Positions 1 to 5,208 of a DNA stretch of 5,208 nucleotides are shown here, in pieces. Position 1 is the first letter of the stretch, and every line of letters starts with the position of its first letter. The position numbers and the translations under genes were made by a program. Under the pieces are notes generated by a model. The model saw nothing but the letters and a program-made list of their open reading frames with translations. It did no database searches and was not told the origin of the DNA. Origin of the DNA: Candidatus Omnitrophota bacterium (GTDB lineage: Bacteria > Omnitrophota > Omnitrophia > Omnitrophales > Danuiimicrobiaceae); the NCBI GenBank assembly GCA_016206945.1, contig JACQQP010000102.1:1-5208 (forward strand). The letters are read 5' to 3'.

Positions 1-1263
1 CGCAAGCTTTTTCTTTGCCTCAGCTGCAAGTTCCGGCGGATGCTCAATCGCGCGAAAACTATCGCGCGCACTGAGCCAATCCCCTTCTTTCAAATCCTGC
101 ATCGCCAGTTCATATTGCTTCTGAATTTTAACCAATTCTCCCGGCGTATTTTGGCGCACCACCTTCTCCTTGAGCCCGAGGTCGATCTGGAGTGCCTTTA
201 AATTCACCGCTGCTTCCGGTTTCGGCGCCGCTTCGGCTTGAATCGCGGCTTGGATCTCGGCATCCAGTAAGCCAAAGGCAGGCGGATAACTCACCTGAGT
301 GTTTTGGGGACGAGACTCGAAAACCTCGATTTTCTTTTTAAGCTCCTCCATCAATTGCAGAGCCCGATCCCACTCTTGTAGCTCAAATACGGGAAACAAG
401 GCTTCGTAAGATTCGAAAAGTGCGCGAACCTCAGCCGCGAGATTCTGCGTCAACAAGTACTGATTGATAAGGGCAATTTTTCCAATCACATCATTAATGT
501 AAGGCCTCAGCATGACGAGGGCGACCGCACGATGAAATTTTACGTCATTGCGATAAATAGGAAAACTGAGCGTTCTTATGAACAGCGCCCGCGCAAGCTC
601 GTCATTTCCGGCGTCGTACGCGTCAAAAGCGCCCGCGTAGTGACTTTCAAATGTCTTGGTGAGACTGCGAACGTACCACCAGCCGAGCCGAATCTTCCTC
701 TTGTCTTGTTCTGATTTGATCATCTTTTCAAAATCTCCTTTGTCCCACTTCTCAAGCTTCGGTTTCTCGGCAAAATTGGCGGGAAAGGAAACTTGCTTCT
801 TCAAGATTTCCTCCTCGTCTTCACTCAACTTCCGCGGAATGGTCACTTGAAACGATTGGCTCAATTCAGTGCGTTCCTCCTTTGTAAGAAATGAGTCGAG
901 CGCCTTGGAAGGTTTCGGCTGCGGGATCACTTTGCTCAGATCTGGCTTCGGCCATATCGCTTTCGGAATTTCCGTGGGAAACTGCGCGGCAAATTTTGGA
1001 ATTGGCCTTCCAGCCTTAAACCAGAGGAACAATGAAGTTCCAACTGCAACCATTAAAATGATAAAGGTGACGAACGGTTTGGCGTTCCATTTGGGAGAAG
1101 ACGGCTCAGAAACGGGCGGCTTGGAAACTTCGGTGACCGTTTTCTGTTCGCCTTCTGCTTGGAAGGGAGCCAGAGATGTGGTCCAAAAACAGTTAGGGCA
1201 GCGTTGAAATTCTTGCTCCCTAAGTTCAAAAACGTGGCTGCAATGGGTGCAACGGTATCGCAT
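1..1263 (-). CDS. Zinc-ribbon, single-pass membrane protein with TPR-like helical region (partial, C-terminus beyond window)
   Basis: I read an uninterrupted frame of 421 codons from the ATG at 1263 down to position 1, with no stop, so the 3' end lies outside the window. The N-terminus has two CxxC knuckles, CTHC (residues 5-8) and CPNC (22-25), spaced as in an MJ0042-type zinc ribbon that would hold one metal ion. A Pro/Ser/Glu-rich linker follows, then one strongly hydrophobic segment at about residues 63-82, so the zinc ribbon probably lies in the cytoplasm and the rest outside the inner membrane. The remainder is charged and helical. Stretches around 210-230 (Ala, Tyr, Asp, Ala, Gly spacing) and 380-405 look like degenerate TPR units. 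The chosen ATG puts the zinc ribbon at the extreme N-terminus, as is usual, and an in-frame stop lies a short way upstream. No clear Shine-Dalgarno is seen. The gene follows the receiver gene by 58 bp and may be co-transcribed with it. The specific function is unknown. Confidence 0.85.
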   Translation of the reverse strand, partial: MRYRCTHCSHVFELREQEFQRCPNCFWTTSLAPFQAEGEQKTVTEVSKPPVSEPSSPKWNAKPFVTFIILMVAVGTSLFLWFKAGRPIPKFAAQFPTEIPKAIWPKPDLSKVIPQPKPSKALDSFLTKEERTELSQSFQVTIPRKLSEDEEEILKKQVSFPANFAEKPKLEKWDKGDFEKMIKSEQDKRKIRLGWWYVRSLTKTFESHYAGAFDAYDAGNDELARALFIRTLSFPIYRNDVKFHRAVALVMLRPYINDVIGKIALINQYLLTQNLAAEVRALFESYEALFPVFELQEWDRALQLMEELKKKIEVFESRPQNTQVSYPPAFGLLDAEIQAAIQAEAAPKPEAAVNLKALQIDLGLKEKVVRQNTPGELVKIQKQYELAMQDLKEGDWLSARDSFRAIEHPPELAAEAKKKLA

Positions 1264-1321
1264 GATGAAGCAATAGTTTAGGTGGGAATTCGACAGGAAT
1301 CAATTCCAATTTAATGAAGCG

Positions 1322-1720
1322 TTAAACAGCAACGGCCTCGCTTTGATCCAACCGGTCCAGAACTTTTAAGACCTCGGCCCATATAGATTCGTTCTTCACG
1401 AGCACGCCGTCGAAATTTACATCAGTCAGAAGCGGCAAAACTTCTGCTTTCGAAAGGCCTGTTACCAGGTAGACAGGAACATGTGCCAGCGATTTAACAG
1501 ACCTCAATATGGGAAGAATTTGGCCCCCATTGGCGCGCGGAAGGCGAAAATCCAAAAAAACAACGTCCGGCTTCCTCCTAATGACTTCGTCTATCGCCTG
1601 ATAGCCATTCAAGGCTTGATACGTTCGGACTTCAAAACGAGGATGGCGAACCGTGTACGGAATGAGCTCGAGAAAAGCTAAATCATCATCAATGAAAAAC
1701 GCGATTTTTTGATCCCTCAT
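1322..1720 (-). CDS. Single-domain response regulator (CheY-like receiver)
   Basis: This is a stand-alone phosphoacceptor receiver domain of 132 residues with no DNA-binding or enzymatic output domain. Starting at the ATG at 1720, the signature residues fall at the acidic cluster D11-D12-D13 (in IDDD), phosphorylatable D57 (in FLDFRLP), T87 (in LVTG) and K109. These match the CheY numbering (D12, D13, D57, T87, K109) and favour this start. A GTG at 1768 would add 16 residues; it has an AGGA 10 bases upstream and cannot be excluded. K109 is followed by Asn where most receivers have Pro, and the CheY Tyr106 position is Val, so the output surface is not that of a classical motor-binding CheY. 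No histidine kinase is in the window, so the partner is unknown. The zinc-ribbon gene follows in the same direction after 58 bp. The divergent neighbour is hflK. Family assignment is secure; the pathway is not. Confidence 0.9.
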   Translation of the reverse strand: MRDQKIAFFIDDDLAFLELIPYTVRHPRFEVRTYQALNGYQAIDEVIRRKPDVVFLDFRLPRANGGQILPILRSVKSLAHVPVYLVTGLSKAEVLPLLTDVNFDGVLVKNESIWAEVLKVLDRLDQSEAVAV

Positions 1721-1777
1721 GGTCTTAGCCCAAATGTCGGAACTTTTCTCACTTTTCAACAATAGCACAAAATTTAA

Positions 1778-1791
1778 TTCCTGTACAGGAA
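1778..1791. promoter_or_regulatory. Perfect 14-bp palindrome, candidate operator
   Basis: The sequence TTCCTGTACAGGAA is its own reverse complement over all 14 bases. It lies in the AT-rich region between the divergent receiver and hflK genes, 57 bp upstream of the receiver ATG (1720) and 120 bp upstream of the hflK GTG. Its symmetry without a spacer fits a dimeric repressor or activator site. I cannot name the regulator. It does not match the LexA boxes I know (CTG-N10-CAG, or GAAC-N4-GTTC). If the receiver starts at the GTG at 1768 instead, the AGGA in this palindrome would serve as its ribosome binding site. Confidence 0.4.
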
Positions 1792-1874
1792 CCCGTAGAA
1801 AAATAAGCTGTCGAATAGAAAATAATAATCTATTTTAGAAAGTCGCGTTGAATAAATAAAGCCTTGCGCGATCT

Positions 1875-1880
1875 TATAAT
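1875..1880 (+). promoter_or_regulatory. Candidate -10 element for hflKC
   Basis: This is a perfect TATAAT hexamer 31 bases before the hflK GTG start. No good -35 is seen at 16-18 bp. The nearest candidate, TTGAAT at 1848-1853, has a 21-bp gap, so the promoter would need an activator or a different -35. Transcription from here would begin near 1887, leaving a leader of about 25 bases that includes the GGAG ribosome binding site. It would also put the TTG at 1864 outside the transcript. Confidence 0.35.
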
Positions 1881-1898
1881 TATCGATATATTGAGGGC

Positions 1899-1902
1899 GG
1901 AG
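1899..1902 (+). promoter_or_regulatory. Ribosome binding site deciding the hflK start
   Basis: GGAG sits 9 bases upstream of the GTG at 1912, the normal spacing for a Shine-Dalgarno sequence. Neither upstream TTG in the same frame (1864, 1891) has a comparable motif. This is the main reason for choosing GTG 1912 as the hflK start. Confidence 0.6.
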
Positions 1903-1911
1903 AAAGAAACT

Positions 1912-2988
1912 GTGACCAACGGAATTAAATGGCCGAGCTGGGGGAGTCAGGATCCGGGCGAACCCCCTCGCGACTTCTTGGAACGAATTCTCACCAATCC
2001 TAAAACCATCATTTGGATCAGCGCTCTGCTCGTCGGTGGGTGGCTCGTGAGCGGTTTCTATATCATAGAACCGGGGCAAACAGGGGTGGTCCGCCGCTTT
2101 GGAAAAGAGGCGTCAAAAACTTCCCCAGGACTCAATTACCGGCTGCCCTGGCCCATTGACCAGGTAAACATCGTGAATGTAGAACGCATTAGAAGAATTG
2201 AGGTCGGATTTCGCTCAACCCAAGGACCCTTCCAGAGAAATCAGAGAGCAGTTTCTGAGTCTTTAATGCTTACGGGCGACGAAAATATTGTTGATGCTCA
2301 AATGATCGTACAATATAAGGTGCGCGATCCATCCAAATTCCTCTTTCGCCTCAGGGATCCAGAGGAAACTCTTCATATGGCCGCGGAAGTCGCCCTACGA
2401 AGTATCATTGGCCAAACTAAAATCGACGAGGCTCTCACAGTGGGCCGAACGAAAATCCAGACGGATACGCTTTCATTCTTGCAACGTCTTATGGATGACT
2501 ACGAATCCGGAATTTTAGTTACAGAAGTAAAACTCCAGGTGGTAGATCCTCCAGAGCAGGTGAAAGACGCTTTTCACGAGGTGGTTCGTGCCCGTGAAGA
2601 TCGTGAGCGTCTGATTAACCAAGCGCTTGGCTATCAAGAAGACATCATCCCACGCGCCCGCGGGCACGCGCAAAAAATATTAAGGGAAGCAGAAGGTTAC
2701 AAAGAAGAAAGGATTCTAAAAGCGCGCGGTGATGCTGCCAGATTCCTCGAGCTCTATGGAGAATATGAAAAGGCAAAGTCGGTCACTCGAGACCGGCTTT
2801 ATCTTGAAACCGTGGGAAGAATTCTGCCGCAAGCGGATAAACTCGTGGTGGATTCGAAAGTAAACACGACGGTTCTCCCCATCTTAGCGCCCGGCGGTAA
2901 AACGATTATCGAATCCACAATGCTCCAAAGTCAAAACCCTTCCGCGGCAGAAGGATCCAAATCTGTCCGTAGAGAACAATTCCTATGA
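1912..2988 (+). CDS. hflK: HflK, SPFH/band 7 membrane protein, FtsH protease modulator
   Basis: HflK pairs with HflC to form a large inner-membrane assembly around the AAA protease FtsH and modulates degradation of membrane substrates (established for E. coli). From the GTG at 1912 the protein has 358 residues, somewhat shorter than E. coli HflK (419). A Gly/Pro-rich N-terminus with the typical WGSQDPGEPP stretch (10-19) leads into one membrane segment at about 32-50. The SPFH domain follows directly (IIEPGQTGVVRRFG, 51-64) and runs to about 215. A long charged, Ala- and Glu-rich helical region at about 217-310 (including ARGHAQKILREAEGYKEERI) is the expected coiled coil. The short C-terminal tail lacks the extended tail of the E. 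coli protein. The gene overlaps hflC by 4 bp (ATGA), which implies translational coupling. No ftsH is seen in the window. The HflK rather than HflC call rests on the N-terminal extension and on being first in the pair. Confidence 0.95.
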   Translation: MTNGIKWPSWGSQDPGEPPRDFLERILTNPKTIIWISALLVGGWLVSGFYIIEPGQTGVVRRFGKEASKTSPGLNYRLPWPIDQVNIVNVERIRRIEVGFRSTQGPFQRNQRAVSESLMLTGDENIVDAQMIVQYKVRDPSKFLFRLRDPEETLHMAAEVALRSIIGQTKIDEALTVGRTKIQTDTLSFLQRLMDDYESGILVTEVKLQVVDPPEQVKDAFHEVVRAREDRERLINQALGYQEDIIPRARGHAQKILREAEGYKEERILKARGDAARFLELYGEYEKAKSVTRDRLYLETVGRILPQADKLVVDSKVNTTVLPILAPGGKTIIESTMLQSQNPSAAEGSKSVRREQFL

Positions 2989-3872
2989 ACATGAATCTAA
3001 AGCGCCCCATGCTGGTTCTCCTTCTGGTCGTCCTCTTAGGAGCTGTCCTGCTTCCGCAGACTCTTTTTGTTATTAATGAATGGGAGCAGGCGATCATTAC
3101 CCAATTCGGCCAATTCAGACGAACCGTCAGTGAACCCGGCCTCAAAATGAAAATCCCATTCCTAGAAACGATCCAACGTTTCGACAAGCGAATTCTCGCA
3201 AGCGATGCCGTTCCGGGCGAATACCTGACCAAAGACAAAAAGCGCCTCTTAGCCGATCACGTCACTCGCTGGCGCATTGAAGATCCGCTTCTGTACTTCA
3301 AAACAGTCCGTGACGAGTTCGGCGCACTGGCTCGGTTGGATGACATTGTCTACTCGGAAATGCGGCGCACTCTGGCCGAAAATGATTTTGCGGACGTCAT
3401 TGCAACAAAACGTGAAAAATTAATGGAAACCATCGCTGAAAACGCGCGAGATCTTTCAAAGCAATTTGGTATTAATGTGATGGATGTCCGAATCAAGCGG
3501 GCTGATCTTCCTTCAGAGGTTCAGGCAAGCGTCTTTGCCCGCATGGTGGCCGAACGTGAGCGAATCGCAAAACGGTATCGCTCAGAGGGTGACGAAGAAG
3601 CGGCTAAAATTCGAGGAGAAACAGACAAAAACAAAACCATTATCCTTGCCGAAGCGTACGAACAAAGCCAAAAAACGAAGGGCGAGGGCGACCGCGAAGC
3701 CGCCAAAATCTATGCCGAGGCTTACGGCATAGACCCTGAATTCTACCGCTTTGTAAAAAGCCTCGAAACCTACGAACAGGCAATGAAGGAAGGCGCTTCC
3801 TACTTACTCTCTTCAGATTCAGAACTTTTAAAATACTTCAAATCAACTTCTGGCCAAACTCAATCTGCTTAG
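2985..3872 (+). CDS. hflC: HflC, SPFH/band 7 membrane protein, partner of HflK
   Basis: The second subunit of the HflKC complex, 295 residues (E. coli HflC is 334). A short basic N-terminus (NLKRP) precedes one membrane segment at about 8-28. The SPFH domain opens with LFVINEWEQAIITQFGQ (27-43) and includes the HflC-typical stretch DKRILASDAVPGEYLTKDKK near residues 67-86, followed by a WRIEDPLLYF strand. An Ala/Glu/Lys-rich helical region occupies roughly 185-245, and the family hallmark DPEFYRFVKSLETYEQ follows it. The start ATG at 2985 overlaps the hflK TGA. A second ATG two codons later is possible but would lose the ATGA overlap. Only a weak AGAG lies upstream, so coupling with hflK translation is likely. 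The TAG stop overlaps the stop of the opposing hydrolase gene. Confidence 0.96.
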   Translation: MNMNLKRPMLVLLLVVLLGAVLLPQTLFVINEWEQAIITQFGQFRRTVSEPGLKMKIPFLETIQRFDKRILASDAVPGEYLTKDKKRLLADHVTRWRIEDPLLYFKTVRDEFGALARLDDIVYSEMRRTLAENDFADVIATKREKLMETIAENARDLSKQFGINVMDVRIKRADLPSEVQASVFARMVAERERIAKRYRSEGDEEAAKIRGETDKNKTIILAEAYEQSQKTKGEGDREAAKIYAEAYGIDPEFYRFVKSLETYEQAMKEGASYLLSSDSELLKYFKSTSGQTQSA

Positions 3873-4678
3873 CGGCTGTCTTGCCCTACCGCGAAACGAA
3901 AAGGTTTCTCGTAGAAATCAGTTCCGCCGATCAAAGAAATATCATTGTGATGCGCCCCCTGGATTGCAAAAAATTCTTTAGGGGCAGGCGCTTTCTCAAA
4001 TAATCGCCTTCCCATTTCGACGGGCACAATTTCGTCGTCCCCTCCGTGAAGGATAAAAAGCGGGCTTTTCAATTCAGAAATTTTAGATTCGTTGTCCATC
4101 AGAAAATCCTTCAAAAAGAAATCGGGCGCTAAACCGTAATGTTTCTTGGCCAGTTCCTTAATCGAAGTAAAAGGCGCTTCCAGAATAACGGCTCTGAATT
4201 TCTGGCGAACTGCAAGTTCAATAGCGGGATAAGCGCCGATGGATTCTCCATAAAGGATCAATTGAGAAGGATCGAAATTTTTATTCTCCTTAAGCCACCT
4301 GACCGCGGCCTCGGCGTCTTGGTAAAGATTGACTCCTTGATCAATCTTACCCTCGCTTTTGCCGTAGCCTCTGTAATCCAGTAAGAGAACGGAAATTCCC
4401 CGCTCGACCCACTCTTTAGCTTTGGGCAGTCGAATGGAAATATTGTCCGCGTTTCCATGGAAGAAAAGAAGGCATGAAGAAATCTCGCTTGCCCCGCCTC
4501 CCGTCGTACGGGCCGTAGCCCCGGAGGGTATCAACCAACCGTGAATTCGGACTCCATCTGAGGTTCGGCACCAAACATCTTCGGCGGAAAGTCCAAAGTG
4601 TTCGGGACGCGCCGAAAATTCGCGAACGGGAAAGAAAATCATCGAAGCAATCATCGTATTAATCAACCACCGAATCAT
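3869..4678 (-). CDS. Alpha/beta hydrolase, BEM46/ABHD13-like (COG1073-type)
   Basis: This is a serine hydrolase of 269 residues; the substrate is unknown (an ester, thioester or peptide bond is possible for this fold). Visible landmarks are the oxyanion motif HGNADN (74-79), DYRGYGKSEG (101-110), the nucleophile elbow GESIG with Ser146, the acid in HGGDDEIVP (probably Asp215) and the histidine in GAHHND (probably His244). Spacing and order match the BEM46/ABHD13/ABHD17 group. The hydrophobic N-terminus (about residues 4-16) followed by FFPVREFSARPEHFGL is typical of membrane-anchored members and suggests attachment to the inner membrane. Start: ATG at 4678, with no Shine-Dalgarno visible; the upstream bases are a pyrimidine-rich low-complexity tract on this strand. 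The stop TAA overlaps the hflC stop by 4 bp in convergent orientation. It lies 125 bp downstream of the cupin gene, so co-transcription is possible. No sequence link to HflKC beyond position. Confidence 0.92.
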   Translation of the reverse strand: MIRWLINTMIASMIFFPVREFSARPEHFGLSAEDVWCRTSDGVRIHGWLIPSGATARTTGGGASEISSCLLFFHGNADNISIRLPKAKEWVERGISVLLLDYRGYGKSEGKIDQGVNLYQDAEAAVRWLKENKNFDPSQLILYGESIGAYPAIELAVRQKFRAVILEAPFTSIKELAKKHYGLAPDFFLKDFLMDNESKISELKSPLFILHGGDDEIVPVEMGRRLFEKAPAPKEFFAIQGAHHNDISLIGGTDFYEKPFRFAVGQDSR

Positions 4679-4683
4679 GAACG

Positions 4684-4820
4684 TTAAGTCAAAAGTTAAA
4701 AGTCAAAAGGAAAAAGGAAAAAAGGAAAAAGATAAAAGTGCAAAGTGATAGTCTTCATCCGTTTATCATTTGAAGTTTGCTGTCTATTTTTGCAGTTTTA
4801 CTTTTAACTTTTGCCTTTCG
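4684..4820. repeat. Heptamer-built imperfect inverted repeat between hydrolase and cupin genes
   Basis: On the + strand the left arm is a run of A-rich units of about 7 bases with the shape NNAAAAG. Units start at 4689, 4696, 4703, 4710, 4717 (8 bases), 4725, 4732 and 4739. The right arm carries the same kind of units on the other strand. A 14-base block, CAAAAGTTAAAAGT at 4690-4703, is the exact reverse complement of 4800-4813. Further nested matches are TGCAAA 4739-4744 with 4789-4794, ATAG 4748-4751 with CTAT 4784-4787, and CTTCA 4753-4757 with TGAAG 4771-4775. The left arm has about 30 more bases than the right, roughly four extra units. The right arm includes the last codons and stop of the cupin gene. 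The origin could be a small non-autonomous repeat or local slippage. Confidence 0.6.
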
Positions 4821-5088
4821 TTTTATAACCATAAAGCCATCTGGCTTCGGTGCCGCCTATATTCCGGACCGAATGATTTGCCCGCGCTGGAATGAAACCT
4901 TCTTCGCCTGCCTTCAAGGTTTTCCTTTTCCCAGAAACCTCAAGTTCAATCGCTCCCTCAAGAACGTAAACCAATTCATCCACGTCATGCCGATAATCTT
5001 CCCAAACCTGACCCGGAGGATCCACCCAAAGGTCGCAAGAAAATCCCCGCTTCTGCCACTCCTTGGAAATCTCTGTTTGCGTCTTCAT
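4804..5088 (-). CDS. Small single-domain cupin protein
   Basis: A 94-residue protein made of one cupin beta-barrel, probably cytoplasmic. Cupin motif 1 is seen at about 26-45 (GQVWEDYRHDVDELVYVLEG), with H34 and E38 as likely metal ligands; the usual first His is Tyr32. Motif 2 is at about 61-76 (GEEGFIPARANHSVRN), with H72 as the third ligand and R69 where Gly is common. The invariant VLEG turn and the P67, H72 and N76 positions make the fold secure. Function cannot be assigned: such small cupins range from metal-binding isomerases and dioxygenases to sensors. The ATG at 5088 is supported by AGGTGA 7 bases upstream. The C-terminal residues (KTKGKS) are encoded by the A-rich repeat, so the stop codon lies inside that element. 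The hydrolase gene follows in the same direction after 125 bp. Confidence 0.88.
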   Translation of the reverse strand: MKTQTEISKEWQKRGFSCDLWVDPPGQVWEDYRHDVDELVYVLEGAIELEVSGKRKTLKAGEEGFIPARANHSVRNIGGTEARWLYGYKTKGKS

Positions 5089-5095
5089 TTACCTG

Positions 5096-5101
5096 TCACC
5101 T
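5096..5101 (-). promoter_or_regulatory. Ribosome binding site of the cupin gene
   Basis: On the minus strand AGGTGA, preceded by three further A residues, lies 7 bases before the ATG at 5088. It matches the 3' part of the consensus AAGGAGGTGA and supports the chosen start. Confidence 0.5.
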
Positions 5102-5124
5102 TTTGTTTTTGTTTCTAACGGGGC

Positions 5125-5152
5125 TTGCTTTTTCTTAAAAAATTGATATAGT
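5125..5152 (+). promoter_or_regulatory. Promoter-like sequence directed rightward
   Basis: TTGCTT (5125-5130) and TATAGT (5147-5152) are separated by 16 bp, close to a sigma-70 type promoter. The spacer is AT-rich. Initiation would fall near 5159, inside the left arm of the adjacent hairpin, producing a transcript that leaves the window to the right. Only about 50 bases of it would be visible, so its product is unknown. The match is moderate and could be chance in AT-rich DNA. Confidence 0.3.
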
Positions 5153-5183
5153 TGAGCGGTCGGGGAGTTTCCCCGACCGCTCA
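5153..5183. other. Perfect 14-bp GC-rich inverted repeat (stem-loop)
   Basis: TGAGCGGTCGGGGA pairs perfectly with the block at 5170-5183 across a 3-base loop (GTT). The predicted RNA hairpin would be very stable on either strand. It is not followed by an immediate T-run on either strand. On the minus strand a run of six T begins only about 11 bases after the stem. I therefore do not call it an intrinsic terminator with confidence. It may be a terminator remnant for a leftward gene beyond the right edge, a 5' leader structure of a rightward transcript, or a dispersed repeat. Confidence 0.55.
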
Positions 5184-5208
5184 CCCACAGCCCCGCACAA
5201 TTCCTGCG

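Noticed and set aside
532..1207. Several open frames on the plus strand (532-714, 656-850, 869-1207)
   Set aside because: They lie antisense to the continuous 421-codon zinc-ribbon frame, overlap one another in different frames and show no recognisable protein features.
1285..1307. Inverted repeat GGAATT / AATTCC with an 11-base gap between the receiver and zinc-ribbon genes
   Set aside because: Only six AT-rich pairs and no T-run follow. It is too weak to call a terminator or operator.
1774..2079. Minus-strand open frame of about 100 codons
   Set aside because: It covers the hflK N-terminus in antisense and the AT-rich intergenic region, and its product resembles no family. The conserved HflK reading explains the DNA.
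2906..3706. Open frames opposite or out of frame with hflC (2906-3238 minus, 3484-3732 plus, 3521-3706 minus)
   Set aside because: All fall inside the well-conserved HflK/HflC coding frames and have compositionally odd translations (for example Arg/Ser-rich).
4139..4458. Open frames inside the alpha/beta hydrolase gene (4139-4384 plus, 4258-4458 minus)
   Set aside because: They are shadows of the hydrolase frame, which carries all catalytic motifs in order.
4689..4820. Possible CRISPR-like array
   Set aside because: The units are only about 7 bases long with no spacers, so this is a low-complexity tandem and inverted repeat.
4777..5118. Plus-strand frame of 113 codons with a hydrophobic start
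   Set aside because: It is antisense to the complete cupin gene, which has both cupin motifs and a ribosome binding site. The apparent signal peptide comes from the T-rich repeat arm.
5194..5208. Possible second hairpin CGCA / TGCG at the right edge
   Set aside because: Only four pairs are visible before the window ends, so it cannot be judged.

Overview
This window looks like an ordinary chromosomal stretch from a Gram-negative bacterium of moderate GC content, with AT-rich intergenic gaps. The hflK-hflC pair points to a two-membrane cell envelope with an inner-membrane FtsH protease. No rRNA, tRNA or strongly lineage-specific gene is present, so I cannot name the phylum. Proteins pairing an N-terminal zinc ribbon with a membrane segment are common in deltaproteobacterial and candidate-phylum genomes, but that is only a hint.

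Layout from left to right. Positions 1-1263 (minus strand) hold the first 421 residues of a membrane protein with an N-terminal Cys4 zinc ribbon; the gene runs off the left edge. Just upstream of it, in the same direction, is a single-domain CheY-like receiver (1322-1720, minus). An AT-rich divergent region follows, containing a perfect 14-bp palindrome (1778-1791) and a TATAAT element. Rightward from there run hflK (1912-2988) and hflC (2985-3872), which overlap by 4 bp and surely form one translationally coupled unit. hflC meets a leftward alpha/beta hydrolase gene (3869-4678) head on; their stop codons share 4 bp. Upstream of the hydrolase lies a low-complexity gap built of A-rich heptamers, which forms a nested inverted repeat with the end of the next gene, a small cupin (4804-5088, minus). 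The right edge carries a promoter-like sequence and a long, perfect GC-rich hairpin (5153-5183).

Functionally, HflK and HflC are the SPFH-family partners that assemble around FtsH and modulate membrane-protein quality control. The receiver and the zinc-ribbon protein may form a second small leftward operon diverging from the same intergenic region, but no sequence evidence ties them to HflKC. The hydrolase and cupin are generic enzyme or binding folds with no assignable substrate.

I see no defence system, mobile-element gene, CRISPR array or other clearly new system. The most unusual features are non-coding: the heptamer-built inverted repeat at 4684-4820, the hairpin at 5153-5183 and the palindrome at 1778-1791.
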